Of a stretch of 53,674 nucleotides of DNA, positions 1 to 9,097 are shown in pieces (the stretch's first letter is position 1; every line of letters begins with the position of its first letter). Source of the DNA: Bacteroidota bacterium (GTDB taxonomy: Bacteria > Bacteroidota > Bacteroidia > Chitinophagales > LD1); NCBI GenBank assembly GCA_947478005.1, contig CANJVG010000011.1, positions 1 through 53,674 on the forward strand, read 5' to 3'. The notes under the pieces are model-generated. The model had not been told where the DNA came from. It ran no database searches and worked only from the letters and a program-made list of their open reading frames with translations. Both the position numbers and the translations under genes were made by a program.

Positions 1-3000
1 GCCTACCTGATAATAGGAATAAGATCCCGCGAAAGCTCCGGTGGTTTGCCATACGGCTACCTGATTGTCAAATCCTACACCACCATTGGTCGTGATTCGT
101 AGATTGGCCAACCAAGGATTGCTCATCATGTGCCATCCGGATACATCTGTATACCCTTGAAGTGTAGTATTTGTCCAGTTGCTGTTAGTTAATCCGGTTC
201 TGGCATAATTTGTTGCCTGATTCGGAACACCTGTTAAGGATAAGGTACCGGCTCCGTTTTTAGATACCGAATAGCCTCTGCCGTTAACTGCACTACCGGC
301 ATTCATTATCTTCCATCCCTGCAAAGTGCAGGCGGCACCATGGTCCTCATCGTACTGTGCGACATCGCCAAACGGTGAACCCGGTGAAGATGCTCTCTCA
401 TTACAGGTTGTGTTAATTATATAGCCCGGAGTTCCATTGGCGCCAAATTGAGTAAGCAATGGTTGGTCAACCGGTGAGCCCATATAATGTTGTGTTTTGT
501 AAAACGGTGCTGTAGGGGCATCATATTTACGTTGCATAACTACTGCCCCACTAATAGAACCTGTCATACCGGCACTGAAATTATCTATAATGGCACATTG
601 CGAGGACGAAGTACTGATAAAGGTCATGAAGCCTGAATTGGTTACCGTTAAAACTCCTGTCTTCAATTCAAGTGCGTTGACAACCTGTGTACTGCCATAA
701 TTTACTCTCACGCCCGCTGAATTATCAATCCGCAGAGCGCCAACAAATCTGGTCTTACCGCTAATTGTTTGCAATACACTAGGGGTGCTTTTCATGATTA
801 ATTTACCAGGACCGGCTACCCCACTATACAACGTGGTTCCCGAACCTGTAAGGTTGCCACATAAAGTAAGGTCATTGGCTAAGGTCAACACAGCTCCGTT
901 AACCAAGGTAATATTACCCACGGTTAAGCCCGCAATATTTACAGTCGGACTGAACGGGGTACCAGCCTGGATGTATGATCTTTGGGTGCAATCGTCCGGA
1001 TAATCAGGAACCTGGAAACTCCAGTTTCCGTTATTCGCCCAGTCTCCGCTCACAGCACCGGTCCATACATATCCATCATAAACATTCATAACGGTTGATG
1101 CTGTAGCTGTACATCCATTTGCATCCGTAACCGTTACCGTATAGGTCCCTGTCATGGTAACTAAAGTAAAGGCACGGGTAGGGTTTTGCAAAGAGGACGT
1201 AAATCCTGGGCCGCTCCAGGCATAAGTATAGGGCGCTGTACCTCCCGTAGGATTTGAAAACAAACTTGCTGTAACCGTTGTAGAATATGGGCTGCCATTG
1301 GTAGCTGTAACGGAAAGTGCAGCAGCAGGTTGAGTAATGATAACATTTGATGTAGCCGATTCGCAACCATTCACGTCCTTTACTTTTACTTGATAAGTAG
1401 CTGGCGAAAGACTGGAAATAGTTGGAAGATTATATGGATAACTAGTTCCTGCATCAAGAGAATAGGTGAAAGGTGCTGATCCAACCAAGGTTGTAATATC
1501 TATTTGACCGTTAGCGGCACCATAACATGTTACATTGGTAAAGGTGCGTGTGAAGGTCGGTGTCGGATTCACTGTGACAGTTCTTACTACCTGAGCCGAA
1601 GGACCGTTGCATCCGCTTGCGGTTACCCGAATATCTACCGTTCCGTCAAAACCATTAGCCCATGTCATTACTCCGCCAGCATCAATGCTTCCAGCGGCAT
1701 TATTACTTAATGTCCAGTTAAAACCGGTACTGTTTGAAGCCGTAGTGGAATATGTAGTGGTAGTAGTTCCATTGGTTAAGTGGCAGACAGGTTCTGTTCC
1801 TGCAGAAACTGATATGGCAGAAGGAGTCCCCACGGTAGGTATTATGTTAACCACCGTAGAGGCAGAAGACTTACAGCCAAATACGTCTGTTAATGTAACT
1901 ATATAGTTGGAACCGGTTGTTACGCCAATACCCGCAGTTGTTGCTGCATTGTTCCACAGATAGGTGATGCCGCTTCCCGGGTTTGGAGTAGCGTTTAAGG
2001 TCTGGGTAGCACCTGAGCAAATATCTATAGGGCCTGATGGCGAAACAGAGGCATCGCCTGTGGTATAAGCCTGCAGTTTAATATCATCTAAGCGGGCCTG
2101 AATACTACCGCTTTGTGTAAAGCGCAATCTTACATTGCTGGCTTTAGGCAGGGCGTTATTGATAGTTATAAAATACCAGTTAAGCGTTGCCGAAGTAGGA
2201 CCGTAAGTAATCGGGAAATAATTGGTGCCGTCCGTACTATATTCCATTTTGAAACTACTGCTATTGCTCAAAGCAAATCCGTCATTCCATACCCAAAAAG
2301 AAAGATTATTAGGGAAGGCACTGGTTGTATTAATACCGCTAATGGTTAATACTACCGGACCACCGGCACTGCCGATAGTGGCAAAAAACATATTGCTGCC
2401 ACCGGAAGCTCCGCTGCCTGTTGGGGAAGGCTGTGATGTTCTTATTTCAGGGTATCCTCCTGGAGAGCCAGCGAAGGTAAATCCTTGTCCATTCGAATAG
2501 CTGGCGTAAGCAGCTACATTGGTAGTGGTGTTAGTTCCGAAAGTTTCTGTCCACACCGTTGTTGGAGAGTAAGCCAGTTTTTGAGCGGTCAATTGATTGG
2601 ATGTGGCTGTAGGAGTGGTTAAACAACTGCCGGATGATGTAACGCTAAGCGTGATGGCATCCCCATTGCTTAAAGTATTGGCTGCTGGAGTATAAGTGTT
2701 ATTCGTAGCGCCCGGTATCGAACTGCCATTATTATACCATTGGTAAGTTGGCGTCCCTCCATTTAAAACGGAAGAAGAAAAAGTATTGGCAACTCCGGTG
2801 CATACATAAGTTGAGCTGTTCGCAATACTTACACTTGGAACAAGCGGAACTGTTATGGCTACAGCTACAGGGCCAACATTGGCAACACAGCCGAATCCAT
2901 CGGTAATGGTAGCTGAGTAATTACCGGTTGCACTTGCAACGAGCGTATTTCCGGTAGAGGCATCACTCCATGACAGTGATGCGCCATCTGTTGAATTAGG

Positions 3001-6000
3001 GCTGGCGGTAAGCGTAACTGTGCCACCACATTGTGCTGCCGGTGCCGAAGGAGTGATTGATGGAACCGTTGGTGTTCCGTAGTAAATATTGACATCGTCT
3101 ATTCTGAATTGAGAAGCTGTACTCAGTTGTACAAATTTAACAGCTGCTGTAGCAGAAGAAGGTATCGCCCCAACCACGCGCACTAAGTACCAGCCTGCCG
3201 CTCCGGTTATAAGACCTGTTAAAGGCATAGGCGTTGAAAAAGTGGTGCCATCGCTGCTGACTGCTAAGCCAAGGGTACTGCCGGTTTCACCCGCCAAACT
3301 TTTATAAACACCGAAGGTAAGCGATACGGTATTGTAAGCCAGTGTATTTATTCCGTTTATCTGAAAATATAAACCTGCTGTATTGGTAAGAAAAACATTC
3401 GCACCACCAGAAGCACCTGCATATCCTGTAGAGTTTGTGGTATTCCGCAAATCACCGGTGCCCGACATAGTTTGTGCTGTATTCACAAATCCATTAGCTG
3501 CTTCATGGGTAGCAATGACAGTCGTGCCGCCTACAGTGCCCATGTTTTCGCTTGAAAATCCGGCTATAGATGTTACAGTATTATACTTAATCCGGATATC
3601 CTGTGTGTTATCACTGCCGAGAATAAGTGGCGTAGTTGTTAATACTCTTATTCTATATCCCGATCCATTTGGTGTAGATGTAGGTATAGTGGCCGAAATG
3701 GTACCGCTGGTGGTGGTGTTCAGCGTTCCGATAATGTTTGAAGTGGTATTGGCAAATACACCGCTGGCATCAGATAATTGTGCCTTGAATGCAATAGAGG
3801 ATATTGGATTGGATATGGTGTAAGGAACCGAAACGCTGCCACCTGGACATATAAAGTTAGGGATAAGCGCGCTGGTGGTAATGGTGATAGGAGTGAAGCT
3901 TACATCAATCGTATGGTTGGAAGACACATTGGTGAAGTTATATGAACCAACCACTCCAACCGAAATTCCATCCACTAAAACATCCAGTACCTGATAGCCA
4001 AAAGCTGCATTGATTACGTAGTTTTGACTGGAACCGCAGGCTACTGAAGTCGCTCCGCTCGGACTGATAGTACCATTTGCTCCGGCTGTGGCAGTAATGG
4101 TACTTGGACTGTTGATGATATAAGTAGCAGAAATAGTGTGTGCAGCCGTTACGTTGGTAAAGGTATAGGTACTAACCGCACCTACGGAAATGCCATCCAC
4201 CAATACATCTGCTACCTGATAACATGGAGCTGTACCGGCTATGGTAAAGGTCTGATCAGCTCCTGAAGTTACATTTACCGAACCGCTCGGGCTGATAGTA
4301 CCATTGGCACCGGCTGAAGCAGTAATGGCAAAGCCACAACCACCTACCGTAACCGGTGTGGCTGATGATTGTGCGTAGCAAGTTCCATTTTTACCTACCA
4401 CAGAATAATTACCGGTAGCTGAGGTTGTATAAATCGAACTGTTGGATCCCGGACCAGGAATGACTAAGCCGGTTCCTACATCGAACCATTGGTAACTGGT
4501 AAATCCCGCACCTGCTGTAAGTGAAACTGTACCTGCCGGGCAGTTCAATGAACCAACACCTACTGATGGACCTGCTGTTACGGCCTGAGTAAAAGTGATA
4601 GTAGCTCCTGTAATATATACACTCCCAGTTACACCGCACGTAGCAGTATTTACACCACCGGCATTATTTCCCCAATTATTAGTATTACTTGTTCTATTTG
4701 TAAAAGTAGCATTTGTGGCACCTCTTATGCCTACCTGAGCGGAAGCAACACCAGCAATGCAGTAAGGTGTTTCATCGCCATACGCCAATACAATCTGGTT
4801 GCTTAAAGTGCCTCCATTTTCATTTAGTTTAATCTGAAAATCTTGGCGATCATTGTTATTACCTCCTAAAAAGTATGAACAAGTATTATCATTAGTACAT
4901 GTATATCCAATCCATTGTATAGTTAATATTCTGTTAGGAGCTACACCTGTTACTGTATATCCGATAGTCGGAGTAACAGAAGAACTGACAAAATTTGAAT
5001 TAATAAACGCGCCCATTGCCGAAATAATCCCATCAATGGTTCCTGAGCCACCAAGGTTTGCAGAAGCATTGCTGAGGGGGTTGGTAGCAGTGGCAAGCGG
5101 GGTTCCTGTTCCGAACCAGATATAACCATTAGTGTTTAAACCAAAAGTAGTGTAGTTAGTTCCACCATAATTAAAAGTAAAGCCAATAGGCTGGCTGGTA
5201 TAATTGGTGTTTGTAATGTTGCCGGATTGCAGAACTGTAGTTGGTGTAATGGCGGTCATTACTGTTCCGGTTCTTACCACGGTAGCAGCACAACCGCCAC
5301 TTGTAGTTCCATCCAAGGTGCTTTGCGCAGCTGTAAGTGGTGTAGCGAACCAATAGCAATTTGGGGTGGCGTTGTATTCATATATATCGAAGGTATAGCC
5401 TGTTAAGTTCGCCATACCTGTTACGTTTACCGTAGTTCCCGTGCCATTATACACCACAAAGTTCCCTGTGCCGGTAATAGCTGAACCTGTTCCTGCACCA
5501 AACGCAGTGTTAGTGGTATAAGTAGCATTGTATGTAGGAAACACACGGGCAGTAGCGGTTAAGCGAGCCACTACCAATACATTCGTTCCGCTACCGCGCA
5601 CCCAGGTGGCGGTCATCGCATTGTTGGTAATAGCGCTATAGGTCAAGCTGGTAGCATTCGATGCAGGGGAGCAGGAAGCAGTGGTTTGTGCCAGAGTAGC
5701 TGCACTTTGATAACAAGACCCTGCGCTGTTATATTCATATACTGAGTAGGTATAGCCTGTAGAAGGAGTTAAGTTACTTACGTTTACAGTGGTTCCCGTA
5801 CCTGAATAAACGACATAGTTACCGGCTCCGGTGGTCGCGCCACTACCAAACACCGAATTAGCGGCATAACTGCTACCGTTGGTTGGTGCTACTGCTGCTG
5901 TGGAGGTCAAACGAGCTACTACTATAACCCCTGCATCGCCATTACCGCGCACCCAGTTTACATCATTGCTGGTGCTTAGCAGGTTGCCAAAGTTAATACC

Positions 6001-7182
6001 CGATGCCGGTGTGGTCGGAGGCACACAGGTAGGCACGACAATAGTGCCTGCCGTAGCAGCCCCCTGATAACAGGTGCTTGTGGCATTATATTCAAACACC
6101 GAAATATTGTAAGTAACTCCATTGGTTAAACCCGTTAACGGAACCGTAACAACAGTTGAATTGTCTCCGGGAGTAGTAGAAGCATAAACCAGAAACCCGG
6201 TACCTACAGCAGTACCACTACCGTACACAGTACTAGCACCGGTATAAACAGTGCCCGTACTTGGTGAGCCGGTGGCAGTAGTTGCTTTAGCTATAGCTAT
6301 TACTCCTCCGGTGCCGCTACCTCTAGTAAAAGAAAAAGAAGCGGATGAGTTAGGACCCGGTGAACCTACAGAAATGGAGCCTGTAGAATATGCAGTAGCC
6401 GAAGTAGTTGGCTGTGTACATGCCGAGGATACAGTGAACTTAACATTTGGAATTGCCGACACATTGGTAGTAAAGGTTGAAGCACAAGTCACGGCAGCAC
6501 CTCCGTTATGAATCATTTGAACCACGCCCACATTGGTACGCCTGCAACCACCATAGGCAGTTATAATGCCTACACCTGTAAAAGTATAACAATACTCCAC
6601 CACTAAGTTGCTGGTGCCATCCCAGGTAAAATTGGTGGCAAGCGTGTTGGTTACGTTATACCCGGTTGAATTTGGAAAAGTTATTGCTGTTGGTCCAAAC
6701 ACCGTAGTCAAGCCGGTTTGAGGGCTACCGAATGCTAACGATGCTGCTGCCGTGTTCTTCATTTTAATTGTGGTTCCAACTTGGTTCTTACAGGTTGCCG
6801 TACCAACCGAGGTGCATACGTCCCACGAGGCGGTTGAAATGACATAAGGAACACCCGTGGTTAAACCCGCGGCTGTCAAGGCGGCATTAATCTGGGTGGC
6901 CAGGTATAAAATCTGCAAATGTTTTCCTCCATTACCACTGCCAACACAAACTCCGTAGGGCGAAGCATTTACGGCAGTAGTTCCTGCAGAAGTTCCAGTC
7001 ACAGTGACTACCCCAGTTCCAACCTGAATTACGGTCTGGGCAAAAGAAGGAGTGCTCATCAAGAGCAAAAGAAAAGGCAGTAACAAAATGTTACGCATTG
7101 CGTTAAACATATTGTAGGCTTTTCTGGGTGCTGTTGCTAAAAAGTAAACTGGTTCAGTGCGTAGCGTTGACTGTGTTTTCAT
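1..7182 (-). CDS. Giant secreted multi-domain adhesin, C terminus beyond the left edge
   Basis: One reading frame stays open from the ATG at 7182 to position 1 with no stop, so at least 2394 codons are present and the C terminus is missing. The N terminus holds a signal peptide (hydrophobic run LLLPFLLLLMSTPSFAQ). ATGs at 7110 and 7098 would give a more compact signal peptide and are real alternatives to 7182. Beyond it come several modules of about 110-130 residues built on 'NATxxCY' and 'WVRGSG' motifs (fibronectin III-like, my inference), two modules with 'ITATAGANGTISPSG', MAM/jelly-roll-like segments with 'FRIDDVNIYYG' and 'ARLDDIKLQAY', Ig-like segments, and SprB-like 'VTCYGAANGQIDI'. 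This composition is typical of T9SS cargo and surface adhesins of Bacteroidota. A sorting domain would be expected past the edge but cannot be seen. The exact ligand is unknown. Confidence 0.85.
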   Translation of the reverse strand, partial: MKTQSTLRTEPVYFLATAPRKAYNMFNAMRNILLLPFLLLLMSTPSFAQTVIQVGTGVVTVTGTSAGTTAVNASPYGVCVGSGNGGKHLQILYLATQINAALTAAGLTTGVPYVISTASWDVCTSVGTATCKNQVGTTIKMKNTAAASLAFGSPQTGLTTVFGPTAITFPNSTGYNVTNTLATNFTWDGTSNLVVEYCYTFTGVGIITAYGGCRRTNVGVVQMIHNGGAAVTCASTFTTNVSAIPNVKFTVSSACTQPTTSATAYSTGSISVGSPGPNSSASFSFTRGSGTGGVIAIAKATTATGSPSTGTVYTGASTVYGSGTAVGTGFLVYASTTPGDNSTVVTVPLTGLTNGVTYNISVFEYNATSTCYQGAATAGTIVVPTCVPPTTPASGINFGNLLSTSNDVNWVRGNGDAGVIVVARLTSTAAVAPTNGSSYAANSVFGSGATTGAGNYVVYSGTGTTVNVSNLTPSTGYTYSVYEYNSAGSCYQSAATLAQTTASCSPASNATSLTYSAITNNAMTATWVRGSGTNVLVVARLTATARVFPTYNATYTTNTAFGAGTGSAITGTGNFVVYNGTGTTVNVTGMANLTGYTFDIYEYNATPNCYWFATPLTAAQSTLDGTTSGGCAATVVRTGTVMTAITPTTVLQSGNITNTNYTSQPIGFTFNYGGTNYTTFGLNTNGYIWFGTGTPLATATNPLSNASANLGGSGTIDGIISAMGAFINSNFVSSSVTPTIGYTVTGVAPNRILTIQWIGYTCTNDNTCSYFLGGNNNDRQDFQIKLNENGGTLSNQIVLAYGDETPYCIAGVASAQVGIRGATNATFTNRTSNTNNWGNNAGGVNTATCGVTGSVYITGATITFTQAVTAGPSVGVGSLNCPAGTVSLTAGAGFTSYQWFDVGTGLVIPGPGSNSSIYTTSATGNYSVVGKNGTCYAQSSATPVTVGGCGFAITASAGANGTISPSGSVNVTSGADQTFTIAGTAPCYQVADVLVDGISVGAVSTYTFTNVTAAHTISATYIINSPSTITATAGANGTISPSGATSVACGSSQNYVINAAFGYQVLDVLVDGISVGVVGSYNFTNVSSNHTIDVSFTPITITTSALIPNFICPGGSVSVPYTISNPISSIAFKAQLSDASGVFANTTSNIIGTLNTTTSGTISATIPTSTPNGSGYRIRVLTTTPLILGSDNTQDIRIKYNTVTSIAGFSSENMGTVGGTTVIATHEAANGFVNTAQTMSGTGDLRNTTNSTGYAGASGGANVFLTNTAGLYFQINGINTLAYNTVSLTFGVYKSLAGETGSTLGLAVSSDGTTFSTPMPLTGLITGAAGWYLVRVVGAIPSSATAAVKFVQLSTASQFRIDDVNIYYGTPTVPSITPSAPAAQCGGTVTLTASPNSTDGASLSWSDASTGNTLVASATGNYSATITDGFGCVANVGPVAVAITVPLVPSVSIANSSTYVCTGVANTFSSSVLNGGTPTYQWYNNGSSIPGATNNTYTPAANTLSNGDAITLSVTSSGSCLTTPTATSNQLTAQKLAYSPTTVWTETFGTNTTTNVAAYASYSNGQGFTFAGSPGGYPEIRTSQPSPTGSGASGGSNMFFATIGSAGGPVVLTISGINTTSAFPNNLSFWVWNDGFALSNSSSFKMEYSTDGTNYFPITYGPTSATLNWYFITINNALPKASNVRLRFTQSGSIQARLDDIKLQAYTTGDASVSPSGPIDICSGATQTLNATPNPGSGITYLWNNAATTAGIGVTTGSNYIVTLTDVFGCKSSASTVVNIIPTVGTPSAISVSAGTEPVCHLTNGTTTTTYSTTASNSTGFNWTLSNNAAGSIDAGGVMTWANGFDGTVDIRVTASGCNGPSAQVVRTVTVNPTPTFTRTFTNVTCYGAANGQIDITTLVGSAPFTYSLDAGTSYPYNLPTISSLSPATYQVKVKDVNGCESATSNVIITQPAAALSVTATNGSPYSTTVTASLFSNPTGGTAPYTYAWSGPGFTSSLQNPTRAFTLVTMTGTYTVTVTDANGCTATASTVMNVYDGYVWTGAVSGDWANNGNWSFQVPDYPDDCTQRSYIQAGTPFSPTVNIAGLTVGNITLVNGAVLTLANDLTLCGNLTGSGTTLYSGVAGPGKLIMKSTPSVLQTISGKTRFVGALRIDNSAGVRVNYGSTQVVNALELKTGVLTVTNSGFMTFISTSSSQCAIIDNFSAGMTGSISGAVVMQRKYDAPTAPFYKTQHYMGSPVDQPLLTQFGANGTPGYIINTTCNERASSPGSPFGDVAQYDEDHGAACTLQGWKIMNAGSAVNGRGYSVSKNGAGTLSLTGVPNQATNYARTGLTNSNWTNTTLQGYTDVSGWHMMSNPWLANLRITTNGGVGFDNQVAVWQTTGAFAGSYSYYQVG

Positions 7183-7636
7183 GGTAATTAAGTGTGTTTG
7201 CTTTAGATTGCGCAATTATAAATCAAAATATCAAATAATGCGCCAATTTTCAAGGCGAAATCAGATATTTTTTTGCCTGGGTATACCTTTTGTGCTTTTT
7301 CATAGGCGTTTAGCTAAGACATTTTTTTAAATTTTATTTAAAACTTGCCGTACTTTAAGTTAATATAAGTGACCTCTGTCTATATTTTTGGATAGACAAG
7401 GTCATTTTTTTTCTACCCCTTATTCAAGCAGCAATCAACCGGGCAATAGAGGTGGTGTTTGAAATTCTTAAACACGACAGGCGGTGTAACCAATAAGCGG
7501 CAACAGTTGAAGTATTTCTAAGCTTAGTGTTTGACTACAATTCTAAGCGCTTCATGGCCTCAAAAATTTCACTTTTTTCATAAGCAGCGTATAATGAGGC
7601 CAATATTAATGGTAAGTTATAGCTTTTTTGGGATTC
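7183..7636. other. Intergenic leader between divergent genes, no gene seen
   Basis: This AT-rich stretch separates the start of the giant adhesin (-) from the repeat array upstream of the sulfotransferase (+). It should contain the adhesin promoter, but I found no convincing TAnnTTTG/TTG pair. No open frame of credible composition and no RNA gene was recognised. Confidence 0.5.
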
Positions 7637-7912
7637 AACTATTATCATAGTCACGCGCAACCATTATTACAGTCATGAGTGACCATTACAATAGTTGCGT
7701 GCAAACCAGATCTTAGTCACGTGTAACCATTATAATAATTGCGGCAAACCAAATCATAATCATGAGTGACCATTATAATAGTTGCATGCATACCATATCA
7801 TAGTCAATTGTAACCATGATAATAGTTGCCCCCGACCAATATCATAGTTGCAGGCAATTATGATAACGATTACGAGTGAACCAAATCATAATCGCTGGCA
7901 ACCGTGGTTAAA
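7637..7912. repeat. Degenerate tandem array, 21-23 bp period (array A)
   Basis: About twelve head-to-tail units lie in the divergent gap before the sulfotransferase gene. Each begins with ACCA (7683, 7706, 7727, 7749, 7770, 7793, 7814, 7836, 7881 are anchors), continues with an AT-rich core such as TTATAATAGTTG or AATCATAATC, and ends in a variable 6-8 bp. Spacings between anchors are 21-23 bp. The core AACCATTATAATAGTT is one mismatch from a palindrome. No protein-coding frame runs through it. The units resemble those at 51177-51307. Confidence 0.85.
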
Positions 7913-8062
7913 ACAGCCGGGTCCTATTATAATACGTGGTTGATTGGTAGCTAAATTTAGTTCGATGCCATAAGCATACTGTTTAATGGATAGGGCAAAC
8001 ATGGTGTGCTTTTGTTTGTGAAGTGCCTGAATCCATTTCAAATATTTACTTTTCTTTGTATT

Positions 8063-9097
8063 ATGACAACTCCGGTTTCTCATTTTAAAGCCATTCAGAT
8101 GATTGGTACCCAACGTTCCGGCTCTAATCTTTTAAGATTGATGCTCAATCAGGTTTCCGAAATTTATGCTCCTCATCCACCTCATATTCTACACCTGTTT
8201 TATCCCTTGCTGGCGGGCTATGGTGATTTGAAGGAAGATAGAAATTTCGAAAGCCTTATAGCTGATGTGTGCCGATACATCGAGTTAAACCCGGTGCCTT
8301 GGGAGAATGCCGATTTGGACAGAGTTAAAGTGGCAGCTCTTTGTAAGCGTAGAACACTGCTCGAAATATTTATACGAATTAACGAGATGCAATGTGTGGC
8401 CAACCAAAAAGCAATATGGTGTTGTAAGAGTCTTGAAACGGTCTATTATCTTGATAATTTTGCTACAGAGGATTTCCGGCCTTTTATCATTTATTTGGTA
8501 AGAGACGGTCGCGATGTGGCGCTTTCGTTCAAAAAGATAATGATAGGTGAAAAACATATTTATCACCTGGCTGCCAAATGGAAAAAGGAGCAGGACTTAG
8601 CCTTGAATTATTTGGAAACACTTCCGGCAGAGGCGTATATTATAGTGCGTTATGAAAATCTTGTAGCTGACCCCGCTTCTGTCATGAAAGAAATATGTGC
8701 TAAACTCGGTGTTGTTTACAGCGATTCGGTACTGAATTACTACCAAACCAACGAATCTCATAAAACCGCTGAATCGGGGAAGATGTGGGAGAATGTAGAA
8801 AAGCCAGTTATGAAGGATAATACCGGTAAGTATAAATCGGAGTTTAGTCATTTCGATTTGCAGCTATTTGAAAGAATAGCGGGTGATACCATGGATATGT
8901 TAGGTTATAAGAGGGAGATTTCGGATATGGAGAGAGTAGAAATGAAGCCCGAACACCTGGAGGATTTCAATAAGGAAAATGAACGATTAAAGAAACTTGC
9001 TATGGAGGCAGCCAGCCAAAAGGATATACAGAAAAGAAAACCGCAGAAGGAGTTTTTGGAACTGTTGAAATCGAAACTTAGGGTTAGCGCAATATGA
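8063..9097 (+). CDS. Sulfotransferase family protein (PAPS-dependent type)
   Basis: Predicted cytosolic sulfotransferase of 344 residues that would transfer sulfate from PAPS to a hydroxyl of an unknown acceptor. The 5'-phosphosulfate loop is visible near the N terminus (GTQRSGSN, residues 15-22). The 3'-phosphate-binding motif RDGRDVALS lies at residues 147-155, followed by 'RYENLVADP', typical of the Sulfotransfer_1/3 families. The frame is open from 8006, but ATG 8063 (MTTPVSHF) places the loop at the usual distance from the N terminus and avoids a stretch unlike the family. The C-terminal 60 residues are charged and probably helical. The stop overlaps the next ATG (ATGA, 9094-9097), which suggests translational coupling to the arylsulfotransferase-like gene. 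The substrate is not predictable from sequence. Confidence 0.85.
   Translation: MTTPVSHFKAIQMIGTQRSGSNLLRLMLNQVSEIYAPHPPHILHLFYPLLAGYGDLKEDRNFESLIADVCRYIELNPVPWENADLDRVKVAALCKRRTLLEIFIRINEMQCVANQKAIWCCKSLETVYYLDNFATEDFRPFIIYLVRDGRDVALSFKKIMIGEKHIYHLAAKWKKEQDLALNYLETLPAEAYIIVRYENLVADPASVMKEICAKLGVVYSDSVLNYYQTNESHKTAESGKMWENVEKPVMKDNTGKYKSEFSHFDLQLFERIAGDTMDMLGYKREISDMERVEMKPEHLEDFNKENERLKKLAMEAASQKDIQKRKPQKEFLELLKSKLRVSAI

Noticed and set aside
785-6511. Many plus-strand and off-frame minus-strand open frames over the giant adhesin gene
   Set aside because: They are shadows of one uninterrupted minus-strand frame with strong domain content.
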